Numbered from the stretch's first letter, positions 13,603 through 23,370 are shown. The stretch: 33,286 nt of DNA from Candidatus Gastranaerophilales bacterium (GCA_944323195.1 CALURR010000106.1:1-33286); one strand, 5' to 3'. Notes: generated from the sequence alone by a model not told the origin. A program made the numbers and translations.

Positions 13603-14433
13603 ATGTGGGAATATTCGTCTAAAGTTAAAGAACATTTTAAAAATCCTAAAAATGTCGGCTCTATTGAAAATGCTGATGCTATTGGTGAAGCAGGGGCATT
13701 GTCTTGCGGAGATAAATTAAAATTATATTTAAAAATAAAAGATAATGTTATCGTTGATGCTAAATTTCAAACTTTTGGCTGCGGGTCTGCTGTTGCAGCG
13801 AGCAGTGTATTAACTGAAATGATTATAGGCAAAACTATTGATGAAGCTAAAAAAATTACAAATAAACAAATAGCTGATGAACTAGATGGTTTGCCGCCTG
13901 AAAAAATGCATTGTTCTGTTATGGGCAGAGAAGCACTGGAAGATGCGCTTAAAAATTATGTAAATGATGAAGATTGGGAAGAGCTAATCGAAGATGAAAG
14001 AATTGAAGGCTCTCAAATAATTTGTCATTGCTTTTCTGTCAGCGAGAAAGATATTATTGATGCAATAAAAAAAAATGGCGCAAAGACTTTTGATGATATT
14101 TCAAAAATTACATCAGCAGGGCTTGCTTGTGGAAGATGTCGAGAAAATATTCAAAATATTTTAAACAAATATGTAAAAAAAGAAGAAAAAATTCCTTTAA
14201 ACCCTGTACAAAAGATAATAAAAATTAATTCAATAATTGAAAATGAAATAGCGCCTGAATTAAGAAAGGATTTCGGCGATATTGAGCTTGTTAATGTAGA
14301 TGGAAATAATGTCTATGTTAAACTGAAAGGACATTGTTCAACTTGTGCTAATGCAAAATTGACTTTGAAAAATTTTGTAGAGCGCAAATTAAAAGAATTG
14401 GTTGATGAGGAAATAGTTGTATATAATGAGTAA
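13603..14433 (+). CDS. nifU: Fe-S cluster assembly scaffold NifU (three-domain)
   Basis: Scaffold on which Fe-S clusters are built from sulfur delivered by NifS. All three domains of full-length NifU are present. The IscU-like domain has C35 (LSCGDK), C60 (FGCGS) and C104 (MHCSV). The central [2Fe-2S] BFD-like domain has C141, C143, C176 and C179 (CHC...CGRC). The C-terminal Nfu domain has C245 and C248 (HCSTC). At 276 residues it has the usual length for NIF-type NifU. nifS overlaps or abuts it at the stop codon. No nitrogenase genes are in the window, so this pair probably serves general Fe-S assembly, as in Helicobacter and other anaerobes or microaerophiles with a NIF system. AAGGAAA gives a moderate ribosome site. 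Confidence 0.96.
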   Translation: MWEYSSKVKEHFKNPKNVGSIENADAIGEAGALSCGDKLKLYLKIKDNVIVDAKFQTFGCGSAVAASSVLTEMIIGKTIDEAKKITNKQIADELDGLPPEKMHCSVMGREALEDALKNYVNDEDWEELIEDERIEGSQIICHCFSVSEKDIIDAIKKNGAKTFDDISKITSAGLACGRCRENIQNILNKYVKKEEKIPLNPVQKIIKINSIIENEIAPELRKDFGDIELVNVDGNNVYVKLKGHCSTCANAKLTLKNFVERKLKELVDEEIVVYNE

Positions 14434-14437
14434 TGTT

Positions 14438-15628
14438 ATGAAAAATGTGTATTTAGATAACAATGCAACAACAAGAATTGATGATAGAGTTGTTGAAAAG
14501 ATGTTGCCATATTTAAAAGAAAATTATGCTAATCCTTCAAGCATGTATGATACGGCACATTTAACCGCAAAAGCCATTGAAAAAGCAAGAGAACAAGTGG
14601 CTGAGTTTTTGGGGTTAAATTCACCTAAGGGGATTATTTTTACATCTTGTGCAACAGAAAGTGCCAATACTGCAATTAAGGGTGTAGTAAATCAATATGG
14701 CAGCGAATCTAAAAAACATATTATAACTACTCAAGTCGAACATCCTTGTGTTTTATCTGTGTATGAAAATCTTGAAAAAAAGGGATATAGAACAACTTAT
14801 GTTGGAGTAAACGAAAATGGTGAATTGAATATTGATAATTTGCTGTCTAAAATTACTCCTGAAACTATTTTATTGTCTGTAATGCATGCAAATAATGAAA
14901 CAGGTGCAATTTATCCTGTTTATGAAATTGCGTCTGAAGCAAAAAAAATAAATAAGGATATAAAAGTTTTTGTTGATGGTGTGCAAGCAGCCGGTAAATT
15001 CCCAATTAAATTAGAAGGTACCGACATTGATTTTTATTCAATATCAGGTCATAAATTTCATGCTCCTAAAGGGGTTGGTGCACTATATGTTAAAAAAGGC
15101 GTTCTTTTTGAGCCATTTATGCTTGGAGGTCATCAAGAGGGTTCTTTAAGAGCAGGTACTCAAAACACTCCATATATTGTTGCGCTGGGAGAAGCTGCTA
15201 AACTTGCAATGGAAAATATGGATTATGAATTAACTGAAGTTAAGCGCCTAAGAGATAAATTTGAAACAAATATTTTAAAAGCTTTGCCTAATGCAAAATT
15301 AAATTCTAAAAGTTCTGAAAGAGTAGTTAATACATCAAATATCGGTTTTGAATATATTGAAGGTGAGCTTATTTTATTGTATTTAAATGATTTAGGAATA
15401 TATGCTTCCTCCGGCAGTGCTTGTACATCGGGAAGTCTTGATCCATCTCACGTTTTAAGAGCACAAAAAGTTCCTTTTACATCTTTACATGGTTCAATTA
15501 GGTTCTCTTTATCTCGCTTTACAACTGAAGATGAGATTGATTATGCGATTGAAAAAGTTCCTGAAGTCATAAGAAAACTTGCAAAAATGTCACCTTTTCA
15601 AGCTGAATTAAATGCAATGGGTTTATAG
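14438..15628 (+). CDS. nifS: Cysteine desulfurase NifS
   Basis: PLP-dependent enzyme that removes sulfur from cysteine and passes it as persulfide to NifU. The start is taken as MKNVYLDNNATT (14438), the normal NifS beginning. In-frame ATGs at 14426 and 14417 overlap the end of nifU and are alternatives. HANNETG is the conserved cofactor-region motif. The PLP lysine is K206 in SGHKFHAPKG. The catalytic cysteine is C329 in SSGSACTSGS, a short-loop type I (NifS/IscS) arrangement. RFSLSRFTTEDEIDYA near the end is also typical. At about 396 residues it is full length. It sits directly behind nifU, and its stop is 1 nt from the stop of the convergent AsmA-like gene. Confidence 0.96.
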   Translation: MKNVYLDNNATTRIDDRVVEKMLPYLKENYANPSSMYDTAHLTAKAIEKAREQVAEFLGLNSPKGIIFTSCATESANTAIKGVVNQYGSESKKHIITTQVEHPCVLSVYENLEKKGYRTTYVGVNENGELNIDNLLSKITPETILLSVMHANNETGAIYPVYEIASEAKKINKDIKVFVDGVQAAGKFPIKLEGTDIDFYSISGHKFHAPKGVGALYVKKGVLFEPFMLGGHQEGSLRAGTQNTPYIVALGEAAKLAMENMDYELTEVKRLRDKFETNILKALPNAKLNSKSSERVVNTSNIGFEYIEGELILLYLNDLGIYASSGSACTSGSLDPSHVLRAQKVPFTSLHGSIRFSLSRFTTEDEIDYAIEKVPEVIRKLAKMSPFQAELNAMGL

Positions 15629-15629
15629 C

Positions 15630-18600
15630 CTATTGCCCTAAGTTAGCGCCGCTATCTTGAGTTTCTATTGGAGCTTCTTGGGTTTTGGGCTGCATAGAGT
15701 TTTTTAATTTATCTCTTAAATTGTTTAATTTTTCACTTTGGCTTTGTGTTTTTTCTTTTATTGCATCTTGCAGTTTTTGTGTTGCATTTTGCCTGATTTC
15801 TTGTGTCTTGCTTTGGATTTTTTCTTGCGTTTCAATAACTTTATTGATTGTATTTTCTTTAATATTTTCAGTTGTTATGGAAGGATTTTTGAATATTGTT
15901 TGCAGTGCTTTATCTTTTTTTGATTGAAGATAGTTATTTTTTATTTTATCTGCTTCATTCATTTCATCTTTTAAAACAAGCCATTTGAAAGATTTTACAA
16001 GATTAGTTGGTTTTTGAAGGTTGCCTTGTAGAAGAATTTGGAATTTTGTTGTTTTGTTTTTGTCGTAATCAGATGTAAAGGTTGGAATTTTGCTGTACGT
16101 TTTTTCATCTATTACTTGAGAAAAAAGAGTATACAAATTAATGTAAGTAAGATTTATGCTTTGAGGATTATTTATAAAATATTTCGGGTTTGTTTGGGCT
16201 AAAATTCCTATTTTGTCGAATAAATCATAATTAAGATTAGAATTTATTGTTGCGTTAATGTTGTTGTTTAATAAGTTTAAATTACCATTAATCAATAAAC
16301 ACAATATATCTCCTTGAGATGTTATGGGATCTAATTTTGCAATTCCATTGTTAAAATTGAGTTTTCCTGATAGTTTTTTAAAGCGTGTTGTATCTATTGC
16401 CTTTAGAGGAGTTAAAATTGTAGATGTTGCAGTTTTTAAAAGTGGGTTTTTTGTGATATTTTCGGCTAAAAAGAAATTTTCTAATTTTGCGAATGGCCCA
16501 TAAGTTCCATTTTCAATTTCAAAATTAAGATTTCCTTTTAGAGATTTTATTTGTTCTAAGTATGTTGCACCACAAAGAGAAAGTTGGGTGTCAAATTTTA
16601 ATAATCCTGAAATTGTATTTTTCAAATTAGCACTATCTGCTAACAGTTTATTTGTGTCAATATTTTGTCCTTTTAGATTTATTTTTATAAGTTGAGATAT
16701 TAAATTCATTGTAATTGAACCTTTAATATCTCCATTAAAAGCATTGCAATTTAAACTGTTTAAATATAAGTTATTATTTTTAATTGATAAATCGCTTTTT
16801 ATGTTGTTTATAAAAATTGAATCTGAAATAAGCTCGGATATATCGATTTTACCTGTTAGATATAAAGGAATATTGGCTTTAGCTGTTGTTTTTTTAGATG
16901 TTGAAGGTTGAGTGGATGTATATTTTGAAAGATTATCTAAAACAGCTGTTAATTTAGCAACATTGATTGTATCTGATTTTAGGTTGAAATCAGATATGTT
17001 TATAGTTGGTATAGATGCTAAATTTGTTTTAAAAGATAAGTCTAATAAAGATGAATTTATATCAGCCTTTTGAATATCTATTAAAGTTGTTGTGTTGTTT
17101 AGGTTTAAGTTAATTAATTCTGCTTTTAAAAGAAGTTCAGGAATGGAGATGTTTTTTATTTTTAAATCTCCTTTATAGTTGAGATTGTTTAAAAAACCAT
17201 CTATTATTAATTTTCCTTTTAAAATCATTGAGGAATTTTTAAAGATAGAAATTTTAGCATTTTGTTCTTTGGGAATTTCAAGAGAAATTTGTTTTACATG
17301 GTCATTTTCTATATTGGCGCTAAAATCTGCAATTTTTTCAAGATTATTTGAATAATCAGATGTTGTTTTAAATAATCCGGAATTTTTGATTTTGATTTTA
17401 TTGTTTTCAATAGAAATATCAGCTTGCATTACACTTGGATTGTTTAGCAACGAATTAAAATCAATAAATGTTATGTAATTATCTTTATTTGCATATATTT
17501 GAGCTAAAATATTTTGTTTTTTGTCATTTCCTTTTATTGAGATTTTAAGAGGAATTGAGCCTTTTGAATTTAAATAATGAGAAAGCTCTTTTCCTAAGGT
17601 TTGATTAATGTTATTTATTGAGATTTTTCCATCTAAGAGTATGTCTATAGAAGGTTTTTCAAGATAATTTAAAATTGAGCCCTTTATATTGATTTTAGAT
17701 AAATCATTGTAGATTAAATCAAAAGGAGTCAGGGTTATGTTTTTATTATCAATGCTAACAGAAGCGGAATTTATTGATAATTTTGTTTTTAAGTTTGGCA
17801 TTGAATATAAAAACCCATTGTTCAGTAAATTTCCTTTGATTTCTTTTGAATTTGCCAAAAGATTAAATTGGGTTTCGTTATTTACTAAAAACATTGTTTT
17901 TTGAATGTCGTTTAGTTTTAGGTTTTTTAATTTTGTTTTTAATTCGGTATTTAAATTGTCGAGTTTGCCTTTGATGTTAATATGAGCCGATAAATTAGCA
18001 GATGTAATTTCGTAAGATTTTTTTAGTTTTTTGGGTGCAAAAGTTTGATATAGCGAAGGTAGATTTAGTTCATCAAAATCAAGTTTAATATCAGTATTGG
18101 AATTATTGTCTATGCCTCCTGAAATGGTTAAATTTGAACTATTTACCGTTGCTTTTGTATCTATAATATTTAGAGCATTATTGTCTAAAATTAAATTAAC
18201 GATAATATTGTTGATTTTTAATTTTGAGATTAGTTCTTCAAAAGAGGCACTTTTAATTATAATTGAACCATTTGAGGTTAATTTTTTAAAATCAGTTTTA
18301 ATAAAAGCGTTAGCGTTTAGAAAGCCTTTTGCTTTTATTGAATCTAAAATAGTTATATTAAAGCTATCTAGTGCTCCTTTTAATAAGTTTAGAATATTTT
18401 CAATGTGAATTTCGGTTGATTTTATTGTTGTTTCAAGATATGGGTTTTTGCCTTTTTTAAAGATACCAACTATGTTGATGTTTTCATTTTGGCTTAGGTT
18501 GATATTGGTATCATATTTAATTTGTTTTTTGTCAAAGCTGGCATGTAAATAGCTTTTTGGCAAGTGTGAATTAGCTAATTTAATTGTAAAATCATCAATG

Positions 18601-19454
18601 TCTATATTTCCCCAAATTAATATGTCGTCTTTTTTTGTTTGTTTAATTTTCAGTTTTGAATTAATTGAGGTTTTAAGGTCGTATGTTTGATATATTTTAA
18701 CTAAATTAACAAAAGGCATGGTGATTTTCTCTGTTTGATTTTTGTTTTTTGCCTTTTGGATAGGTAAAAACGATGTATTTAAATCAATATTGGCTAGAAT
18801 ATTTTCATTCTCGTCGGATAAAAGTTTTGAATTTGTTTTTATTTTGATTGAGTTATTTTTGCTATTATAGCCAAGAATTAACTCCTCTGCTTTTAGTTTT
18901 AAATTATGGGAGTTTTTAATGTCGTTAACTAAGATTTCGTAGTTTAGTACTTTTATTGATGGAATTTTAACTTTTAAGTTATTGATTACCCATTGACTAA
19001 ATGGATTTAAGGGTTTATTTTGTGTTTTTTGATTTAGTATATTTTCGTTGATAATCTCTTCGATAAGTTTAATTATTTTATATTCTTTATCGTCAATTAT
19101 ATCAAGATTTATAGATGGATTTTTAATTTCAGTTTTTGCTGTTTTAATTGTTAGAGTTAATAAGGATGGAAGCGCTATACCTGTTTTTATTTGTTGAGAA
19201 TAAAAGAGTTTAGAATTATCAGCAAATGTTATTTTAGGGTTTTCGATTTTGATTTTTAGGGAAAGTAGAGGTGTTGAATAAAGTTTCAATTTTGAATAGT
19301 TAAGGTTGAGTTTTGAATTGTCTAAAATCATTTTTTGAATTGCAGGTTTATATTTATCAAGATTGATAAAATGAGGAACAATTAAAAATGCTAAATAAAT
19401 TAGTGTTAAAATCGAAATAATTGTTATGGATGAAATTCTAAGAAACGTTTTCAT
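15630..19454 (-). CDS. AsmA-like large envelope protein
   Basis: A 1274-residue protein with a single N-terminal membrane anchor (ISSITIISILTLIYLAFLIV) followed by an AsmA-type opening: INLDKYKPAIQKMILDNSKLNLNY, then repeated beta-strand sequence (LKIKIENPKITFADN...). The body is a long series of amphipathic beta segments, as expected of a periplasmic beta-groove. Near 1040-1110, KKLSGKLNFNNGIAKLDP and LLINGNLNLLNNNINATI resemble the C-terminal AsmA domain. AsmA/TamB/YhdP-type proteins are thought to move phospholipids between inner and outer membranes, and that role is inferred here. The last ~120 residues form a charged, Gln-rich helical tail (NKVIETQEKIQSKTQEIRQN) not usual for the family. 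GGGAG lies close to the ATG, and a 15-bp inverted repeat stands just upstream. Confidence 0.85.
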   Translation of the reverse strand: MKTFLRISSITIISILTLIYLAFLIVPHFINLDKYKPAIQKMILDNSKLNLNYSKLKLYSTPLLSLKIKIENPKITFADNSKLFYSQQIKTGIALPSLLTLTIKTAKTEIKNPSINLDIIDDKEYKIIKLIEEIINENILNQKTQNKPLNPFSQWVINNLKVKIPSIKVLNYEILVNDIKNSHNLKLKAEELILGYNSKNNSIKIKTNSKLLSDENENILANIDLNTSFLPIQKAKNKNQTEKITMPFVNLVKIYQTYDLKTSINSKLKIKQTKKDDILIWGNIDIDDFTIKLANSHLPKSYLHASFDKKQIKYDTNINLSQNENINIVGIFKKGKNPYLETTIKSTEIHIENILNLLKGALDSFNITILDSIKAKGFLNANAFIKTDFKKLTSNGSIIIKSASFEELISKLKINNIIVNLILDNNALNIIDTKATVNSSNLTISGGIDNNSNTDIKLDFDELNLPSLYQTFAPKKLKKSYEITSANLSAHINIKGKLDNLNTELKTKLKNLKLNDIQKTMFLVNNETQFNLLANSKEIKGNLLNNGFLYSMPNLKTKLSINSASVSIDNKNITLTPFDLIYNDLSKINIKGSILNYLEKPSIDILLDGKISINNINQTLGKELSHYLNSKGSIPLKISIKGNDKKQNILAQIYANKDNYITFIDFNSLLNNPSVMQADISIENNKIKIKNSGLFKTTSDYSNNLEKIADFSANIENDHVKQISLEIPKEQNAKISIFKNSSMILKGKLIIDGFLNNLNYKGDLKIKNISIPELLLKAELINLNLNNTTTLIDIQKADINSSLLDLSFKTNLASIPTINISDFNLKSDTINVAKLTAVLDNLSKYTSTQPSTSKKTTAKANIPLYLTGKIDISELISDSIFINNIKSDLSIKNNNLYLNSLNCNAFNGDIKGSITMNLISQLIKINLKGQNIDTNKLLADSANLKNTISGLLKFDTQLSLCGATYLEQIKSLKGNLNFEIENGTYGPFAKLENFFLAENITKNPLLKTATSTILTPLKAIDTTRFKKLSGKLNFNNGIAKLDPITSQGDILCLLINGNLNLLNNNINATINSNLNYDLFDKIGILAQTNPKYFINNPQSINLTYINLYTLFSQVIDEKTYSKIPTFTSDYDKNKTTKFQILLQGNLQKPTNLVKSFKWLVLKDEMNEADKIKNNYLQSKKDKALQTIFKNPSITTENIKENTINKVIETQEKIQSKTQEIRQNATQKLQDAIKEKTQSQSEKLNNLRDKLKNSMQPKTQEAPIETQDSGANLGQ

Positions 19455-19465
19455 GATACTCTCCC

Positions 19466-19502
19466 AAGATAAATTTATTTCATTATAAAATAAATTTATC
19501 TT
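19466..19502 (-). promoter_or_regulatory. 15-bp perfect inverted repeat before the AsmA-like gene
   Basis: AAGATAAATTTATTT and its exact complement are separated by 7 nt. It falls between the stop of the membrane-protein gene (19521) and the ribosome site GGGAG of the AsmA-like gene. No T run follows on either strand, so it is not a classical terminator. It may be a transcript-processing or translational-control hairpin, or a weak terminator. Confidence 0.6.
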
Positions 19503-19520
19503 AAAGGAGCTAAATTTACA

Positions 19521-21023
19521 TTAGTTAATCCAGTCAATAGAAGTATTAAATTTTGTTTTGTTGTAATAGTTTTGATCTTTTGTTGGTAATTTAAATTTTT
19601 TATTTTTATATTTTTTATCTAAAAATAAACTAAAGTTTTCATCTTCGTATGCCAAAAACCAGTTTTTATTATTTTTCATGTTTTTAACAATAGGGTATGA
19701 TTTATCCAGTATTAAAATATCGGTGTGATATTTTTTTAAAAAAGTATCTTGGTTTTTTGACAAAAATACTCCTGCCATTTCATTTATCAGGTTATTATCA
19801 TAAACTTCTTCATATCTTCCATCCATGAATACTTGATTGTTTGGATAAAGTTTATATGAGGCATAGCTTCCATAATGAAAATTTATAAAAAGATTGCCTT
19901 TAATTGAATTTTGTTTAATAAATTCGACGCAATAGATTGGATAATCAAGCGTGGTTATTAAAAAATTTTTATTTTGAAAATGCGAAATTGTAGAAATTAA
20001 AATTAAGAAGCATATTATTATTTCTTTTAAATTGTCATAAATTTCAGGTAGTTTTTTGTTAAAAATGTTATAAAAATCATTATAGCATAATGCCATTACG
20101 CAATATGTGAAAAATACGTGAAATCTTAGTGATTTAAGAGAAATTATTAAAGTAAAAAACAAAATAAGATATTTTGTTTTATCTATTTTTTTATAAAAAT
20201 CTTTAGTTTTAATGTTTTTAAATATTGAATAGATAAAAAATAAATTAGTGATTATAAAAAATATTTTAAATTTGATTAAAAAATATTTAAAATTTGCATT
20301 AAAAAATATACTTTGCCATTCTGTTATATGAATTCGATTTAAGCTCAATGCGCTAAAAATATAATAGATATATTCAATTCCATATGGGTTAATTAATGAT
20401 GTAAATAAGCTAGCTAAAAAGCAATAAAGATAGGGTTTATATTTTTCTTTGTTTAAAAATTCACCTAGAGTAAATAAACCTATTAAAACTAAACCAATGC
20501 TAAACCCTCCATGGCAATTTGCCCAAATTATGTTTAATACGGGCAGGCACCATAAAACTCTGTAGTTATTTTTAACTTTGGCATATTTTAGAGTATAAAG
20601 ATATATAATAAAAAATAAAAAAGAAAAAGTCTGACATCTTATTGTTGAAAAAATATTATAGGAAATTGAATGTAGGCAAAAGAAGAAAAACAAAAAATGC
20701 AATTTTGAATTTTTATTATCCAGCCTGATTATTTTAGTAATGACGAATAAAGTTAAAAATATAATCAAAGATTTAAATATGTATAAACCAATATCGCTAA
20801 AATTATTTTGTATTAAATAAAAAATTAAACTTGAACCCCATTCATGGTCAATGAATTGATGAGTTGCACCATAGGATTGAAAATCAAAATTAAACAATTC
20901 TCCTGTTTGAAAAAAGTTTTTCCCAACAATTAATCTTGCCCAAAAGTCATAGTCTATGTTGCAATCAATTAGCCCAAACAAAAGAACAAATAGAAATAAT
21001 GTTAAATAAAATATAAAATCCAT
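19521..21023 (-). CDS. Multi-spanning membrane protein, GT-C glycosyltransferase-like
   Basis: A 500-residue integral membrane protein with about ten hydrophobic segments in the first 350 residues and a soluble C-terminal part (about 360-500). The first loop reads CNIDYDFWARLIVGKNFFQ and DHEWGSS. This resembles the 'D-x-W/F-W/A...G...D-x-x-S...HEW' arrangement of a large family of GT-C-like membrane proteins, and ANCHGGFSIGL matches their 'AN-x-HGGF' motif. In GT-C enzymes acidic residues of the first loop bind the lipid-phosphate sugar donor, so lipid-linked sugar transfer is plausible, but no substrate can be assigned. The reverse-strand TATAAT lies only about 7 nt before the ATG and there is no ribosome site, suggesting a leaderless or near-leaderless transcript. 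It is upstream of and co-directional with the AsmA-like gene. Confidence 0.7.
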   Translation of the reverse strand: MDFIFYLTLFLFVLLFGLIDCNIDYDFWARLIVGKNFFQTGELFNFDFQSYGATHQFIDHEWGSSLIFYLIQNNFSDIGLYIFKSLIIFLTLFVITKIIRLDNKNSKLHFLFFFFCLHSISYNIFSTIRCQTFSFLFFIIYLYTLKYAKVKNNYRVLWCLPVLNIIWANCHGGFSIGLVLIGLFTLGEFLNKEKYKPYLYCFLASLFTSLINPYGIEYIYYIFSALSLNRIHITEWQSIFFNANFKYFLIKFKIFFIITNLFFIYSIFKNIKTKDFYKKIDKTKYLILFFTLIISLKSLRFHVFFTYCVMALCYNDFYNIFNKKLPEIYDNLKEIIICFLILISTISHFQNKNFLITTLDYPIYCVEFIKQNSIKGNLFINFHYGSYASYKLYPNNQVFMDGRYEEVYDNNLINEMAGVFLSKNQDTFLKKYHTDILILDKSYPIVKNMKNNKNWFLAYEDENFSLFLDKKYKNKKFKLPTKDQNYYNKTKFNTSIDWIN

Positions 21024-21084
21024 GGGAAATATTATAGTATAAATTTTTTGTTTAAGCTATTATTAACAAAGGAGAATGATTAAA

Positions 21085-22119
21085 ATGGAAAATAAAATTC
21101 AACAAATTAAAGAAGAAGCTTTAAAAGAGATTAACAATGCCGCTGACTTAAAAAGTCTTGAGGCCGTTAAAAATACATATTTATCAAGAAATTCTGAATT
21201 TAATAACCTAAAAAAAGGTATGAAGGATTTGGCTCCTGAGCAAAAGCCTATTATAGGTGCCTTATTGAATAAGGTTTCAAATGAGCTAACTTCTTTAATT
21301 GAAGAAAAAAAAGATATTTTTTATAAAAAAGAATTAAATGAAAAACTTTTAAAAGAAAAAATTGATGTTACTTTAGATGGTGATTATATCCCAACAGGAA
21401 AGGTGCATCCTTTAACTCAAACAGTAAATGAAATTGTTGAAATATTTAATCTTTTAGGTTTTTCTGTTGCACAAGCTCAATATTCTCCGGAAGTTGAAGT
21501 TGAAAAATATAATTTTGATTTGTTAAATGTTCCAAAAGAACATCCTGCAAGAGATGTTCAAGATACATTTTATTGCGAGAGCGCAAAAAATGTTGTATTA
21601 AGAAGTCAAACTTCAAATTCTCAAGTTCGCCAGATGTTGAACTCAAGACCTCCTATTAAAATTATTTCTCCGGGCAGAGTCTATAGAAATGAAAATGTAT
21701 CAGCAAGGAAAAATAACTTGTTTCACCAAATTGAAGGTTTATATGTTGACAAAAATGTTAATATTGCTCAACTAAAAGGTGTTCTAAATGAGTTTATCAG
21801 ATTATATTTTGGTCAAGCTCGACCAACAAGATATAGAAGCAGTTTTTTCCCTTTTACAGAGCCATCTGTCGAAATTGATGTGCAATGTATAATGTGCCAA
21901 GGAAAAGGCTGTCCTGTTTGTTCTAATCTTGGATGGTTGGAAATTTTAGGGGCAGGCATGGTTGATCCTAATGTATTAAAAGATGTTGGAATTGATCCAA
22001 ATGTATATTCAGGATTTGCTTTTGGCATGGGGGTTGAAAGACTTGCAATGCTAAAATATGCCGTAGATGATATTAGGTTATTTTTTAATAATGACGAAAG
22101 ATTTTTAAAACAATTCTAA
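21085..22119 (+). CDS. pheS: Phenylalanyl-tRNA synthetase alpha subunit
   Basis: Catalytic subunit of the class II synthetase for tRNA-Phe. The start at 21085 (MENKIQQIKEEA) is chosen because GGAG lies 10 nt before it; the ATG at 21076 is only 1 nt from that site. The N-terminal coiled coil (1-80) binds tRNA. SPGRVYRNENVSARKNNLFHQIEG is class II motif 2, and FGMGVERLAMLKYAVDDIRLF is motif 3. A CxxC...CxxC insertion (CIMCQGKGCPVC) sits before GWLEILGAGMVDP, a cysteine-rich loop present in a subset of bacterial PheS. The 344-residue length is normal. pheT does not follow, so the beta subunit is encoded elsewhere. Confidence 0.96.
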   Translation: MENKIQQIKEEALKEINNAADLKSLEAVKNTYLSRNSEFNNLKKGMKDLAPEQKPIIGALLNKVSNELTSLIEEKKDIFYKKELNEKLLKEKIDVTLDGDYIPTGKVHPLTQTVNEIVEIFNLLGFSVAQAQYSPEVEVEKYNFDLLNVPKEHPARDVQDTFYCESAKNVVLRSQTSNSQVRQMLNSRPPIKIISPGRVYRNENVSARKNNLFHQIEGLYVDKNVNIAQLKGVLNEFIRLYFGQARPTRYRSSFFPFTEPSVEIDVQCIMCQGKGCPVCSNLGWLEILGAGMVDPNVLKDVGIDPNVYSGFAFGMGVERLAMLKYAVDDIRLFFNNDERFLKQF

Positions 22120-22244
22120 ATGAATATTTATTCTAATGATATTTATATAATTGATGTTAGTTTTTTTTAAAGACTTTTTATCTAAATTAGCAATAAATTT
22201 TTGTTTTATGTTTTTATAATTATATAAATATTTAGGAAAGAATC

Positions 22245-23345
22245 ATGACTACTATATCACCAATGTTGGCTCAAAAATTAAATAATAATCAAAAAACATC
22301 TACCACTACAAGCAATTATAATCAAGTATCAACTAAATCAATGCCAAGTGACAAGTTTGTAAAGTCAAATAAATCAAAAAAAGGTTTGATTATTGCAGCT
22401 TCCATTGGCTCTGGCCTAGTGGCTTTTGGTGGTTTCATGGTACTTGCTAAAAAAGGTAAACTAGGTAATGGTTGTAAAGAGTTTGTTGAGAACTTATTTA
22501 AATTTGGCAAAAAAAATACAGATATAAACACTGAAAAGTTATTAAAACCAGAAACAATGCCAAGTGTAACACCGATAGAAATAAAAAAAGCAACAACCAC
22601 GCTGTATTCTATACCCGAGATAAATAATACCGATAAATTTGAGCCAATAAATGCTAAATTAAATGATGATGTAGCAGAAGACGTACATGAGTGGATAGAG
22701 TATAGAAAAAAATTACCTATATTTAATGATGATTTTGCTAAGAATGGTCGTAAATTCCGAAATAATTCCGAGTTTAGCGAGTTTGAAATTATTCCTCACA
22801 CATACTCTGATAACAATACCGTTATTGCCTCAATTCGCGGAAATTCTCGTGTGCAAACAACCACATGTAAATATAATGGCTACAATCGTTGGCGCTACAA
22901 AGATGGAAAAATGTATCGTGTTGATAATTTAGCAGAAGTAGGTGTTAATGTTTTTGATTTAAATTCTGGAAAAGTTGGAGAAATAGGTGTTGGCTATAGT
23001 AAGGATGGTAGACGAGTAGTAAGTTTTAAATTCTATGTTGGTTCGCAGGATACAACATTTAGATCGGCACCAATGGAAATAGATTTGGTATCAGACAATG
23101 GAGAATTTACACAAGCTCAAAAAGATGTAATAAAAATATATTCACAAGCAGATACTAAATACGCATCTCAAGATGGAAACAATCCTTTATCGCTTTGCTG
23201 GGGGCAAGAGTCAGAGGCTGTTGGAGATTCACCAAAACAATTTGGCTTTAATTTAAATACGCTTTTATCGGCAATTCAAACTTGGGCAAATAAACTAGAT
23301 GATAATTTTGATTTTGATAAAGCTGTAGAAAATTTTTCAGCTTAA
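22245..23345 (+). CDS. Hypothetical membrane-anchored protein
   Basis: 366 residues. A polar Asn/Thr/Ser-rich N-terminus (1-45, with PSDKFVKSNKSKK) precedes one hydrophobic helix, GLIIAASIGSGLVAFGGFMVL (about 47-67), bounded by lysines. No signal-peptidase site is obvious. The rest is soluble: a Thr/Pro linker to about 150, then a mixed alpha/beta domain with FEIIPHTYSDNNTVIASIRGN, YNGYNRWRYKDGKMYRVDN and GVGYSKDGRRVVSFKFYVG, which suggests a beta-sheet sandwich or wedge. Family not recognised. 'DKFVKS' resembles 'DEFVRS' in the gene at 9479, perhaps a lineage-specific N-terminal signature. AGGAAAG supports the start. It follows pheS by 125 nt and probably has its own promoter. Confidence 0.7.
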   Translation: MTTISPMLAQKLNNNQKTSTTTSNYNQVSTKSMPSDKFVKSNKSKKGLIIAASIGSGLVAFGGFMVLAKKGKLGNGCKEFVENLFKFGKKNTDINTEKLLKPETMPSVTPIEIKKATTTLYSIPEINNTDKFEPINAKLNDDVAEDVHEWIEYRKKLPIFNDDFAKNGRKFRNNSEFSEFEIIPHTYSDNNTVIASIRGNSRVQTTTCKYNGYNRWRYKDGKMYRVDNLAEVGVNVFDLNSGKVGEIGVGYSKDGRRVVSFKFYVGSQDTTFRSAPMEIDLVSDNGEFTQAQKDVIKIYSQADTKYASQDGNNPLSLCWGQESEAVGDSPKQFGFNLNTLLSAIQTWANKLDDNFDFDKAVENFSA

Positions 23346-23370
23346 GATTGAATGCGTAGTTATTATTAAT

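Noticed and set aside
13603-15628. Start of a nitrogen-fixation island
   Set aside because: Only nifU and nifS are present and the neighbours are unrelated housekeeping genes.
18097-18408. 103-codon forward frame within the AsmA-like gene
   Set aside because: Antisense to a long continuous gene; hydrophobic appearance comes from complementing Lys/Asn/Ile codons.
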